Source of the DNA: an uncultured Lachnospiraceae bacterium
GTDB lineage: Bacteria > Bacillota > Clostridia > Lachnospirales > Lachnospiraceae
NCBI GenBank assembly: GCA_910588215.1
Contig: CAJUQJ010000006.1
Coordinates: 89,345-153,344, forward strand
Length of the DNA stretch: 64,000 nucleotides
Direction: 5' to 3'
The notes under the pieces were generated by a model. The model searched no databases and was not told the DNA's origin. It saw only the letters and a list, made by a program, of their open reading frames with translations. The number at the start of each line of letters is the position of its first letter. Positions within the stretch are counted from its first letter, which is position 1. Shown piece after piece: positions 34,149 to 42,722 of the stretch. Made by a program: the position numbers and the translations under genes.

Positions 34149-35189
34149 TTATTGGAACTGGTAGATTTTCCTCGCCGCCCTATACCCGCTTTTGGTGAGC
34201 ATGCCGCCCACTTTTCCCGGCAGATAAGTCAATCCGCTCAGGGTGGTATATTTCAGGCGAAAATATAGCCTGGCATTTTCTTCCTTGATCCCTCTCCAAA
34301 GCTGTCTCCTCTTACTATATGCCTCCTGCGAATTGATCAGGAGCAAATGGATGGACGAGATCGCCATCATGATCGATATATTCCGGCACATATATTCCGC
34401 CAGTTTCGGATAGATTTCCTTTACCTCGTTTAAGTCCACACATTTAGAGACGATCTCCGTCACCAGGATCTGCTGATCTATCCTGCTCATCAATACCTTC
34501 TCATTGACAGACTGGTCCTCTCTGCCGATATAGTAATGATACAGATCTATATTCATATAATAGATATGTTGCACGAACGGCAGCGGCTGGTAAGCAAAGA
34601 TATTATCCACATAAAAAGTGTGCTCCGGCAGGACAACTCCGCTCCTCCGCAATACCTCCGTCCGAAAGATCAGTGCGTGCATGATCAAATACTGCGATGC
34701 ATGGAATCTGCCAATCTCATTCCAGTCACACATCTGCTCGACCGGGAAAACATTTGTATAGTGCATCACCCGACTGGTCCCTTCATCCAAATGATCGTAC
34801 AGATAATTGCACACAAACAGATCAGGCACCTCACCGATCAGGCGGGTTTCCTTCTTACCATAGAAATCTTTGATCCTGCCAAGCAGCTTCGCGTATGCCG
34901 TCTCATCCAACCAGTCGTCCGAGTCTACCACCTTAAAATACATTCCGGAAGCCCGTTTCAGACCGGCATTGACTCCTGATCCATGTCCGCCGTTTTCCTT
35001 ATGGACTGCCTTGACGATACTGGGATACTGCCGCTCATAATAATCTGCGATCTCCCCTGTAGCATCCTTCGACCCGTCATCCACGATAATGATCTCAACG
35101 TCCTCTCCGCCCGGAAGCAGAGACTCGATACATCTTTCCATATAGTCCTGTGAATTATAGCAGGGTACCGTAAATGTTATGTACTTCAT
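34149..35189 (-). CDS. Glycosyltransferase family 2
   Basis: 346-residue cytoplasmic glycosyltransferase. The GT-A domain begins at the start codon (YITFTVPCYNSQDYM) with IIIVDDGSKDATG, HGSGVNAGL and the metal site DSDD in FKVVDSDDWLD near residue 95. A later FYVDNIFAYQPLP and a helical C-terminus of ~130 residues follow, ending in the basic LTKSGYRAARKIYQ. GGAGG lies five bases before the ATG at 35189; an in-frame ATG 12 bases upstream overlaps that site. It is the first gene of a short operon with the permuted NlpC/P60-like and UPF0104-type genes. The acceptor is unknown. Confidence 0.87.
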   Translation of the reverse strand: MKYITFTVPCYNSQDYMERCIESLLPGGEDVEIIIVDDGSKDATGEIADYYERQYPSIVKAVHKENGGHGSGVNAGLKRASGMYFKVVDSDDWLDETAYAKLLGRIKDFYGKKETRLIGEVPDLFVCNYLYDHLDEGTSRVMHYTNVFPVEQMCDWNEIGRFHASQYLIMHALIFRTEVLRRSGVVLPEHTFYVDNIFAYQPLPFVQHIYYMNIDLYHYYIGREDQSVNEKVLMSRIDQQILVTEIVSKCVDLNEVKEIYPKLAEYMCRNISIMMAISSIHLLLINSQEAYSKRRQLWRGIKEENARLYFRLKYTTLSGLTYLPGKVGGMLTKSGYRAARKIYQFQ

Positions 35190-35532
35190 TTTGTCCTCCA
35201 TATTTTGATTCATTTCTCAAAAATACTTTTTGTTCCATCCTTCATAAATTTTGAGTTATCATCTGCGCAGTATGAACTCTCGATCATAGCCGTTTGATCC
35301 TCGGCTCTTATTGTTTACTCTATATATCATAACGATAAAAACTTCCAGTTTTCTTCAAGTTTTTATTAAGATATTCTTAAAAAGGCTTTCCGTTTCCTTA
35401 AACCAGACAAATCTTTCTATAAACCATAAAATCCGGTATAGCTCAAAAAGTTTACTTTACTCACAAAGTTCTTCCTGAGATACACCGGAGTGAATCTTAC
35501 ATTTTTCCTCTGTATTTGCCGTCTGTCTGGCT
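35190..35532. other. AT-rich intergenic region without a gene
   Basis: A 343-base stretch, mostly AT-rich. It must hold the promoter for the GT2 gene at 35189, but only imperfect half-sites are seen on the minus strand (for example TTGAGC 17 bases before TTTATA near 35420-35450). No repeat copy, hairpin terminator or small gene can be supported. Confidence 0.4.
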
Positions 35533-36411
35533 TTACCCTTCTCCTTCCTGTTGAGCCAGGCTCTTCTTGACCGTGTCGGCGATCAGCCGCATCCCGGCCG
35601 GTGTGGGGTGCACACCATCAGCAGTCATTTCTGCCATATTTTCCAAGGTGATACCGCATTTCTCCAGATCGATGACCGGAAGTGCCCTGTTCTTGGCAAT
35701 CAGTCGAATCTGTTCGGAGTATGCCTCGGAAGTCACTTTCTGTCCGTTGACGAAGGGGACGAATGGTTGAGATTCCGTCGTTCCCCAATCGCCCACCGGG
35801 AGCAGAGTACAGCAATAAACCTGTGCCGTCGGACACTGCTCCTTAATCTTATCCAGGATCATGGTGTAGCCGTCACTAAAGCTTTCCACCACCCCCTCCT
35901 TTACAGCGCGCAGTCCGTCATTGTCCCCGACCGGCGCATTCCCCAACACATCATTGGTTCCCATATAGACGAGAATGATATCCGGCTCTTCTTCGCCAAC
36001 TCCCACCAGCTGCGCGATCCTGTGATCACTGCAGCCGAATCCCGGGTCAGCCTCCCTGGAATCTCCGAAACATGTACTTCCGCTGCTGGATCCGTTAGCG
36101 CACAGTTCCAATCCCATCTCATCCAGCACCATCTTCCACCAGGTCTGCGATACGTCCTGCACCAATCCGTTCTGAGGATAGAAAACAATGTTCCCTTCCG
36201 GGATCCATCCGTCAAACGTAGATATACTGTCTCCTAGGATAGAGATCTCCATCCCTTCCTCCACCGGCTCCGTGTGCTCCTGTCCCACTGAACCTTCTTC
36301 TTTCCTGTCGGTTTCCTCACGCGCCGGCTGCCCTGCCGCCGTACACGCCGACATTGCCAGCAGCGACAGTCCCAGCAGCAGCCCGGTCTGTCTCTTACCT
36401 CTATTCCTCAT
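35533..36411 (-). CDS. SGNH/GDSL esterase lipoprotein
   Basis: 292-residue exported lipoprotein. The signal peptide ends in the lipobox LAMSAC with Cys23, followed by a charged linker. The SGNH domain then shows block I ISILGDSISTF, YANG-type ANGSSSGST, block III VYMGTNDVLG and block V TADGVHPTPAG, so the full Ser-Gly-Asn-His set is present. It is probably an esterase removing acyl groups from surface glycans or taking up esters; the substrate is unknown. It would be bound to the outer face of the membrane. It is followed 102 bases upstream by the radical SAM gene on the same strand. Confidence 0.88.
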   Translation of the reverse strand: MRNRGKRQTGLLLGLSLLAMSACTAAGQPAREETDRKEEGSVGQEHTEPVEEGMEISILGDSISTFDGWIPEGNIVFYPQNGLVQDVSQTWWKMVLDEMGLELCANGSSSGSTCFGDSREADPGFGCSDHRIAQLVGVGEEEPDIILVYMGTNDVLGNAPVGDNDGLRAVKEGVVESFSDGYTMILDKIKEQCPTAQVYCCTLLPVGDWGTTESQPFVPFVNGQKVTSEAYSEQIRLIAKNRALPVIDLEKCGITLENMAEMTADGVHPTPAGMRLIADTVKKSLAQQEGEG

Positions 36412-36513
36412 CTGCCTCCACGCATCCTTCCTGCTCTATTGTTCCTGCCTGCTCGTGCTTCCTGCATAACCCCGCTTCCCTAAGCCGATTCCATCCAAAG
36501 AACGCCCGGATCG

Positions 36514-37494
36514 TCACTTCCTGAACACTGACTGTCTGGCGCCATGCATCTTGTCGTGGTGTTTCAGCACATCATTCACCGCATCCATTCGCAGCCCTGC
36601 ATCGATGAAATCGCAATACTTACAGAAAGGATAGTTGTGCCGGCCATCCCTCACCGCGTCACGCAGTTCCCGGTATTTTACGCTGTTCCAGCCCTCTTGC
36701 AGAGAAACCTTATTCAAATCCGCCAGCTCCGTAGTCTCAAAATTATCGCAGCAGCAGATTCCCATCTTACCGTTGGGCATGATCCACATATCCGTGTAGG
36801 GCATCAGACATGTCTCCTTGATCACTTTGCCCTTAGACTGTTTATTTGGCGCACTGCCCGCGCGGTTCGTCAGTACTTCCTTCAGATACCGGATCTGTAT
36901 CAGGATATCCACATCCTTGAACTCTTGCGGATGCGCTTTTACATATTCGTATATGACCCGCACGTTGTCATGCATTTTCATATCCAGGCAGTAATTGTTG
37001 ATGATCAGCTGGTCAAGATAGGGCACGATAGCCTTCACCTTGTCCACATTCAGCAAAAGTCCGTTGGTGGACATGAAGATAAAAGCCTCCGGCAGCTGCT
37101 TCCTGGCATATTCGTGGAATTCCACGATACGCTTGTCCAGCCAAGGCTCGTTATTGCCATACAGCGTCAGATGCCCCTTGTATCCCCAGTCCCGCAGCTG
37201 ATCGATAATAGAATAGTACAGAGCATCGTCTATCTTCTTATAGGGGCGTTTCTCCGCATTGATATTAGCGGTGCAAAACTCACAGGTGCTGTTGCAGCGG
37301 TTCACCGTCTCCAGATTTACCACCACCGGGTGGGGTGCCTCCTTCTGGTCATAAAAATAATCTATATACTTGCGCTGCTGCCGCCTTCTCGATACAAACT
37401 GCAGCTTTAAATAGCTTTCACTGGATAATCTGGGCAGGTACTTTCTGGCATTCCAGCCCAACACGCCCGCAAAATTGTGTACTCTAATCGCCAT
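36514..37494 (-). CDS. Radical SAM/SPASM protein
   Basis: 326 residues. The radical SAM cluster motif is CNSTCEFC near residue 65 (CxxxCxxC), binding the 4Fe-4S that cleaves S-adenosylmethionine. The end has SPASM-type cysteines: CLMPYTDMWIMPNGK, GICCCDN and FCKYCDF. These occur in enzymes that modify peptides, but also in sugar or cofactor pathways. No precursor peptide is visible beside it. GGAG is six bases before the ATG at 37494, with another ATG overlapping the site. It stands after a DUF6044-like membrane protein and GtrA on the same strand (37 bases between), so a role in glycan or lipid-linked sugar modification is inferred. Confidence 0.88.
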   Translation of the reverse strand: MAIRVHNFAGVLGWNARKYLPRLSSESYLKLQFVSRRRQQRKYIDYFYDQKEAPHPVVVNLETVNRCNSTCEFCTANINAEKRPYKKIDDALYYSIIDQLRDWGYKGHLTLYGNNEPWLDKRIVEFHEYARKQLPEAFIFMSTNGLLLNVDKVKAIVPYLDQLIINNYCLDMKMHDNVRVIYEYVKAHPQEFKDVDILIQIRYLKEVLTNRAGSAPNKQSKGKVIKETCLMPYTDMWIMPNGKMGICCCDNFETTELADLNKVSLQEGWNSVKYRELRDAVRDGRHNYPFCKYCDFIDAGLRMDAVNDVLKHHDKMHGARQSVFRK

Positions 37495-37531
37495 GTCATT
37501 CTCCATTTCCGCACGATTTCCTCATGCTCCA

Positions 37532-39319
37532 CTATCTGTCACTACCCATTGTCAAATCCGGCTGCTCCGCGGCCCTGTACACATAGACCGTACAGCTACC
37601 GTCCTCGGACGTATCGCTTTCTATCAACTCCAGACCGATCTCCCCGGCATTCGTCAGTTCCAGCCTGGAAAAAATATATTCTCCTCCCAATTCCCGGAAG
37701 GCATCCACATCAATGTAAATATCATAATCTGTAGCATACACCGTTTTCGTCGCACTGACAATACTTAGATCCGTTCCCGAATACAGGTAAGCTCTGGCTC
37801 CCCAGTCATCATAGTAGATCCTCGTCGGCTCCACTCTCTCTAGCGCCGGCGCAATGACCCTGCGGAAATCTTCCTTATACTGCTGGGTATAGAACCCCAG
37901 ATAACCGTCCAACGTGGCAATCCCATTGTACTCCAGCACTGCCGGATGAAGTCCATAGGCCGCTGACCACTCTCCCTGATAGCCGATCCTTTCCTTTAAC
38001 CGCTCAAAAAGCGCCTGGGCATAGAACTGCTCATAATCAAACTCGTCCACTTCCGTCCCCTGAAAATATTCATAGGCCCTGTTATGGCAGGTGGCATACA
38101 GATCGTTATACCGGTTAGGCGTCAGAATCACCGCCAGTGCCGCCGCACAGACCAGTCCGTTGGCTACCCACATCGTCCAGACGCCTCTATCGTAGAGCCT
38201 GGTCAGGATCAGAAAAAACGCGGCATACCACAAAAATGGATTGAAAAAGATCGTCCTGTTAAATTGCCACCCTTTCAGCGGCGGGATGAGCGCTTCCACC
38301 AGCCTCCGCAGCGGCCCGAAATCATACAGGCCATACACCACACTGTTAAACAGCAGAAAGAGCATAACAAAATTAAACGGATCGTGAACGATCTGCCGCC
38401 ACTTTCTTCTGTACAGATACAGACCGTTGTTGCCGACAAAATAGAGCACACAGACCGGCAGTACCACCTTCCCGTGTACCCCGTCAGCGTGAAAAATGCC
38501 GTCTTTCCAGACTGTACCGATCTCCCTCAGGATCTCCCGCAACGAAAGATCCGCATTGACGATGCTGGAGCGGATCGTTTCTTCCTCCCCGAAAAGCATC
38601 TGCCCAAACAGTCTATATTCACATCCCACATACCCGGCCGCCAGGACAAACACGGCGGCGATCAGCGGCCACGCCGGTTTCCGGTCCCGAATCGACAACC
38701 ATACGATGGCAATGACCAGATACCCCAGGATAAAGATCCCATGATAAGAAAAATAGGACACCAGAGGATAGACAAACAGCCCCAGATACCACCACATCCC
38801 TGCGCGTCTGTAAATCTTGATCAGAAGATAGACACACAGCGGAATGGATGCAAACGCGAAGCCGAACGCCGGAAAAAACCACACGATACCATAAACAAAC
38901 CCTGTCATGTAGATGGCCGGCCTGTACAAGAGACACTTGTCAGGAAACATCTCCCCCATAAGCAGCCGGAAGGAAAATATCCCCAGCAGTATTTTTCCCA
39001 AAATTCCGAGCACATACGCAGTGTATGTAGGAAAAAGCATATACAGCAGCGTATACAGCGACAGTTCCGACGGGAGATTGTCTCTGCTGAGCCCGCCCAG
39101 AAAGGGCACATCCACACCATGTTGCAGAAAACTGTTCGTGTTCTTCAGCATCTGAAACTGCGCCAGAAACAGATCCATATTGTCGTGCACCGCAATGTAA
39201 CTTCTCTCCCCGTATCCGAAGAACACCCCCGCCGTCAGGAGCACAAAGCCCACGATCGGGAACAGAAACCAGTATTTCGTTATCCACAGAAACCACCTTT
39301 GCTGCGCCAATCTCCTCAT
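37532..39319 (-). CDS. DUF6044-like/GT-C-like polytopic membrane protein
   Basis: 595 residues with about ten to twelve helices in the first 410 and a soluble C-terminal ~185 residues. The first loop holds YIAVHDNMDLFLAQF, an acidic pair at the place where GT-C enzymes carry their catalytic aspartate; GGLSRDNLPSEL follows. Later the exterior part has YNDLYATCHNRAYEYF and GYLGFYTQQYKEDFRR. The family is best described as DUF6044/YfhO-like. A glycosyltransferase acting outside the membrane with polyprenyl-linked sugar is a reasonable inference, supported by the GtrA gene 17 bases upstream. Biochemical function is not known. Confidence 0.7.
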   Translation of the reverse strand: MRRLAQQRWFLWITKYWFLFPIVGFVLLTAGVFFGYGERSYIAVHDNMDLFLAQFQMLKNTNSFLQHGVDVPFLGGLSRDNLPSELSLYTLLYMLFPTYTAYVLGILGKILLGIFSFRLLMGEMFPDKCLLYRPAIYMTGFVYGIVWFFPAFGFAFASIPLCVYLLIKIYRRAGMWWYLGLFVYPLVSYFSYHGIFILGYLVIAIVWLSIRDRKPAWPLIAAVFVLAAGYVGCEYRLFGQMLFGEEETIRSSIVNADLSLREILREIGTVWKDGIFHADGVHGKVVLPVCVLYFVGNNGLYLYRRKWRQIVHDPFNFVMLFLLFNSVVYGLYDFGPLRRLVEALIPPLKGWQFNRTIFFNPFLWYAAFFLILTRLYDRGVWTMWVANGLVCAAALAVILTPNRYNDLYATCHNRAYEYFQGTEVDEFDYEQFYAQALFERLKERIGYQGEWSAAYGLHPAVLEYNGIATLDGYLGFYTQQYKEDFRRVIAPALERVEPTRIYYDDWGARAYLYSGTDLSIVSATKTVYATDYDIYIDVDAFRELGGEYIFSRLELTNAGEIGLELIESDTSEDGSCTVYVYRAAEQPDLTMGSDR

Positions 39320-39336
39320 ATTTCCTCCGCTGCTCC

Positions 39337-39774
39337 TTACACTTGTTTATGGTGTATCTTTCTGAATACGAAAATCTTCTGCCCGAAGAAATTCATCACG
39401 ATAAACATGCACATCCCCAGAAACATGGCTACGTTGTCTACGATCACCTTCGGCTGCGCCGCCAGTATCTTCTCCATAAGCGGCTGTGCCACACTGAATG
39501 CGATCAGATAGCACACGATGATATTGACAGCAAACCGCCAGGGCAGTCCTCTGTCCTTATTCTCTACTTTGAAAGTCACCCTGCTGTTGGCATGGTAGGA
39601 GAAGACACTGCCGATAAAATAAGAGATGCCGCTGGAAAGCCAGTAGTTCATATGCACCAGATTGTAGAGCACTGCCATGATGACCCACCCCATCAGAGTA
39701 TTGATCACACCTACCAGCCCAAAGTGGATCACCTCCATAATAAAATCCTTATATTTTAAGAATAAAGCTTTCAT
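39337..39774 (-). CDS. GtrA-family membrane protein
   Basis: 145 residues with four helices (VIHFGLVGVINTLMGWVIM, NYWLSSGISYFIGSVFSY, FAVNIIVCYLIAFSV, MFLGMCMFIVMNFFGQKI). It has the family pattern FGLVGVINT and YFIGSVFSYHANSRVTF. GtrA proteins are thought to flip or present polyprenyl-phosphate sugars made by GtrB. AAGGA stands about ten bases before the ATG. It is in line with the DUF6044-like gene; GtrB-like enzymes are encoded elsewhere in the window (46179, 59470). Confidence 0.9.
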   Translation of the reverse strand: MKALFLKYKDFIMEVIHFGLVGVINTLMGWVIMAVLYNLVHMNYWLSSGISYFIGSVFSYHANSRVTFKVENKDRGLPWRFAVNIIVCYLIAFSVAQPLMEKILAAQPKVIVDNVAMFLGMCMFIVMNFFGQKIFVFRKIHHKQV

Positions 39775-39820
39775 CCTAATTATATCCTTATATCCTGTTT
39801 TCCTTCACGCGCAATTAAAT

Positions 39821-39849
39821 TTGCATTTATATGTCTTGTCCTCTATACT
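39821..39849 (+). promoter_or_regulatory. Sigma-A-type promoter for the VOC gene
   Basis: TTGCAT and TATACT are 17 bases apart, about 37 bases before the ATG at 39886. Confidence 0.65.
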
Positions 39850-39885
39850 ATAAATTGATAGATCATAAAGCAAAAGGAGACCTCG

Positions 39886-40281
39886 ATGAACCCATTAAAC
39901 ATACATCATATCGGATATTTAGTCAAAAAAATAGAAAAGGCCAAACAGACCTTTCTGGCTCTGGGCTATTGTGTTGAGCAGGATACCGTCCATGACGATA
40001 TCCGCAAGGTCGATATCTGCTTCCTGATCAAAGACGGATACCGCATTGAACTTGTCTCTCCTGCCGGGGAAGACTCCGTAGTCTCCGGATTGATCAAAAG
40101 GTATAAGAACAGCCCCTATCACGTCTGTTACGAGACCGATGATTTCGAGACAGCCGTAGACTGGCTGACTGCAAACGGCTTCATCGCTGTCGACACGCCA
40201 ACTCCTGCCCCCGCCTTAGGAGGCCGTGAAGTCATATTTCTATCAAATGCCTCGATCGGCATGATCGAACTGATACGTTGA
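39886..40281 (+). CDS. VOC-fold (glyoxalase/epimerase-like) protein
   Basis: 131 residues, one vicinal-oxygen-chelate domain. IHHIGYLVKKIEKA opens the first repeat, and RIELVSPAGEDS ends it with a metal-type glutamate. YHVCYETDDFETAV starts the second, and MIELIR closes it. Histidines 6/7 and 92-95 with the glutamates fit a metal site. Family members include methylmalonyl-CoA epimerase and glyoxalases. It is convergent with the acyl carrier protein and FkbH genes, suggesting work on an acyl-ACP or three-carbon unit; that is inferred. GGAG is seven bases before the ATG. Confidence 0.82.
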   Translation: MNPLNIHHIGYLVKKIEKAKQTFLALGYCVEQDTVHDDIRKVDICFLIKDGYRIELVSPAGEDSVVSGLIKRYKNSPYHVCYETDDFETAVDWLTANGFIAVDTPTPAPALGGREVIFLSNASIGMIELIR

Positions 40282-40293
40282 ACTCATACCTCT

Positions 40294-40319
40294 CCCCCAA
40301 CGTCCATAGGACTTGGGGG
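40294..40319. terminator. Stem-loop between convergent VOC and ACP genes
   Basis: CCCCCAA/TTGGGGG with an inner GTCC/GGAC stem and a three-base ATA loop, starting 13 bases after the VOC stop. There is no real T-run, so termination strength is uncertain. Confidence 0.5.
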
Positions 40320-40336
40320 TTCATGTTGCTGCCGTC

Positions 40337-40579
40337 TTATCCGATCTGGCTTATGATGATATCCGCCATCTCTCCTACATTTTTCATGGACACAACCTGG
40401 CCCATATTGAATTTCATGCCAAACTCCTGTTCCACTGCCGCCAGCAGATTGATATGCTCCAGAGAGTCCCAGTCTTCGATATCATCTGCCGTCGTCGCAT
40501 CCGTCACCGTGATCTCCTCATCATCGAACACATCCCTGAATACCTCGTTTAATCTTTCAAATACTTCTTCTCTGCCCAT
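40337..40579 (-). CDS. Acyl carrier protein
   Basis: 80-residue acidic helical protein with the phosphopantetheine site DWDSLEHINLLAAVE, where the serine of DSL would carry the cofactor arm. GGAGG lies five bases before the ATG at 40579; a further ATG upstream overlaps that site. It is not in a fatty-acid context. The next gene upstream encodes an FkbH-like enzyme, which in other systems loads a three-carbon glyceryl unit onto a discrete ACP, so this carrier probably serves that enzyme. A promoter (40659-40687) in the 116-base gap would allow separate expression. Confidence 0.92.
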   Translation of the reverse strand: MGREEVFERLNEVFRDVFDDEEITVTDATTADDIEDWDSLEHINLLAAVEQEFGMKFNMGQVVSMKNVGEMADIIISQIG

Positions 40580-40658
40580 ATTTACCTCCATTCCGAAGCT
40601 TCACAAACTCCAGATCTTCAATCCTATAGCCCTGTTCTTTCACATTTTCCTATTTAGT

Positions 40659-40687
40659 ACTATAATATTATTTCCGTTATTTGGCAA
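40659..40687 (-). promoter_or_regulatory. Sigma-A-type promoter for the acyl carrier protein gene
   Basis: The minus strand reads TTGCCA, 17 bases, TATAGT. It lies between the FkbH stop and the ACP start, about 80 bases before the ACP ATG. Confidence 0.6.
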
Positions 40688-40695
40688 CCTTATAA

Positions 40696-42525
40696 TCAGC
40701 CGTCATTCCCTTCCAGAACATCAATGACCGTATTCTTCTTCTCATAGGATTGCGGGATATCGAATCTCCATACGCTGTTTCCTTCCTCATCTTCTTCGAT
40801 TTTCGTAAATCCCATCGTCCCATAGAATTCCTTTACCATGCCATTCTTCGCAGTCGGATAATAGCAGCCTATGATCGTGTCTATGCCGCAGTCCCGGCAC
40901 GCCTCTACCATGCTGTCCATCATGGCATACTCCATGTCCCGCTTCAGTACGCGGCAGCTCATCAGCCACAGTCTGATCTGCAGCACCTGCTCTCCTTCCC
41001 CTGTATCCGCGGCGGTCTGTTCCCATCTTTCTTTCTTTCCGATCACGACAGAAACGACACCATTGTCACCAAACCTGTCCTCCAGTTTTCCGTAACGAGT
41101 GACATAAGTGTCATCTGCAGCAAATCCTTCAATATCCTTCTGCGTATAACGTCTGGTCGTCAGATTGAACTGGTTGCTCTTATTGGTCAGCTGCGCGATC
41201 CTCGCCATATATATCGGCTCAAACGGCCTGATCGTCCCCTTCATCTCCAGAGAGAGCAAGTACTCCCTGTAATCTCCAAAGCTCTGCTGTTGCTGCTTTC
41301 TTGCCAGATTGGCCTTATACATCTCATTGCGCTTCCGGTCATCATCTGACAATTGTGTCACTTCAAAGAAGCCGGCATGATCCAGTACGCGTATATATTG
41401 TTCCGGTGTGCCGATGGCAGGAACCGCCACGCCTTTCACCTGCGCTTCCACGATCTCCCGCTCCGCCGGATTGTCATCCACAAATACGAGACTTTCCGGC
41501 AGAATATTCATCTCATCGGCTATCGATGCGATATTTCTGCTCTTAGGTTCCCAGTTCGCCTTGATCACGATAAAGTCCTCGGGCCTCAGAATGCCGTCCG
41601 GGTGCCCCAATCCCGCGATGGCATTGTCATATTCATTCTTGGAATTGATATTGAGCATGACACCGATCTCTTTCTGCGCCTTCACATAGCTCTGAAATTC
41701 CGCATAGACCTGCCCCATAGAAGTCTCCGGCCCGATCTCCAGATTCTCCACGCCGTCATCTCCTACGATCCCTCCCCAGAGAGTATTATCCAGATCCAGT
41801 ACCAGCGCCTTCTTGTTCCTGCCAAAGACAGCCTTGATGATGTTCGCCAGGTTATAGGCAAATTCCGGTATCGCCTGCATGCACATGGCATACTTATACA
41901 TATGCCAGTAGAAGGGATCTGCAAAGCGGTCGAGGCCATACGAAGCCGCCATGTAGTTGATATCGTTGATATAGAAGCCGGTATGGTCTAATGCATACTG
42001 GTAAAATTTCTCATTCATCCTGTTCAGAAAGCTGATGCGCCCCTGCCGGTACACCGCCTCCTGATTGCCAAGGATACGATAAAAGGGGTACTCAAAATTA
42101 TTCTGGATCACGGGGCAATGATATTTGTCCTCGATCTTCTCCCACATAACGCGGAAATGTTCGTACTGTTCCTCCAGCATCTCCTCGATATGTTCCGCCG
42201 AGTCCGATACTGCAGGATAGGAAGTGATATTCCGGTTAGACGTATGAATGTAGATCAGATCCGGCGCAAACTCCACAAGCTCCGGATTGTCAAACATCAC
42301 ATCCTGCCAATACTGCGCATACTCCGACTCATAGAACTGCGGCTGTATTCCCTGCTCCAGCAGAAACAATTCCAGCACCCTGATGATGTCATGTGTCGTG
42401 CTGCCCCCTAAAACCGCGATTCTCTTCAAGAGGAAGTCCGTCCTGCCCTCGAGAAGCTGTCGTTTGATCTTCCTGGATTTCTTCAGAATATATTCACTGT
42501 CAAAAGGATATGCCAATTCCTTCAT
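40696..42525 (-). CDS. FkbH-like HAD-IIIC phosphatase/acyl-loading enzyme
   Basis: 609 residues in three parts. An N-terminal region has GGSTTHD (40-46), an SGNH-like start. A central HAD domain has LDLDNTLWGG (243-252), INSKNE (293-298), the lysine of IKANWEPKS and VFVDDNPAER (347-356). The C-terminal ~180 residues are GNAT-like (MARIAQLTNKSNQFNLTTRR, FGDNGVVSVVIG). FkbH proteins dephosphorylate 1,3-bisphosphoglycerate while loading glyceryl onto an ACP. Paired with the ACP downstream, it may supply a glyceryl or lactyl group for surface glycan decoration. GGAGG lies just before the ATG. Product identity is inferred. Confidence 0.88.
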   Translation of the reverse strand: MKELAYPFDSEYILKKSRKIKRQLLEGRTDFLLKRIAVLGGSTTHDIIRVLELFLLEQGIQPQFYESEYAQYWQDVMFDNPELVEFAPDLIYIHTSNRNITSYPAVSDSAEHIEEMLEEQYEHFRVMWEKIEDKYHCPVIQNNFEYPFYRILGNQEAVYRQGRISFLNRMNEKFYQYALDHTGFYINDINYMAASYGLDRFADPFYWHMYKYAMCMQAIPEFAYNLANIIKAVFGRNKKALVLDLDNTLWGGIVGDDGVENLEIGPETSMGQVYAEFQSYVKAQKEIGVMLNINSKNEYDNAIAGLGHPDGILRPEDFIVIKANWEPKSRNIASIADEMNILPESLVFVDDNPAEREIVEAQVKGVAVPAIGTPEQYIRVLDHAGFFEVTQLSDDDRKRNEMYKANLARKQQQQSFGDYREYLLSLEMKGTIRPFEPIYMARIAQLTNKSNQFNLTTRRYTQKDIEGFAADDTYVTRYGKLEDRFGDNGVVSVVIGKKERWEQTAADTGEGEQVLQIRLWLMSCRVLKRDMEYAMMDSMVEACRDCGIDTIIGCYYPTAKNGMVKEFYGTMGFTKIEEDEEGNSVWRFDIPQSYEKKNTVIDVLEGNDG

Positions 42526-42580
42526 GATTTCCTCCGTTCCGGAGCATTTTAAACTCCGTCATATAAATGCCTGTCAATAC

Positions 42581-42610
42581 ATCATAACACACCCCCGGCA
42601 CTGCCTGCAA
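42581..42610 (-). promoter_or_regulatory. Possible promoter for the FkbH gene
   Basis: Minus strand: TTGCAG, 18 bases, TATGAT, about 55 bases before the ATG. A second -35-like TTGACA lies closer in but lacks a good -10. Confidence 0.4.
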
Positions 42611-42659
42611 ACAATTACTGCTTTGTATTAATCCAATGATAGGAAATTCCTTATATGAT

Positions 42660-42692
42660 AAAAAGGCCTATCTTCCGAAACAGACAGGCCTC
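42660..42692 (-). terminator. Rho-independent terminator after the SGNH gene
   Basis: On the minus strand an AGGCCT-based stem with extra GA/TC pairing and a short loop is followed by TTTTT, about 30 bases after the stop codon at 42723. Confidence 0.75.
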
Positions 42693-42722
42693 TCCAATAT
42701 TCAATCACACTGTAATGATTCC

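Noticed and set aside
38084..39511. Plus-strand open frame of 475 codons
   Set aside because: Shadow of the DUF6044-like and GtrA genes; the sequence is low-complexity in H, Q, R and P without domain features.
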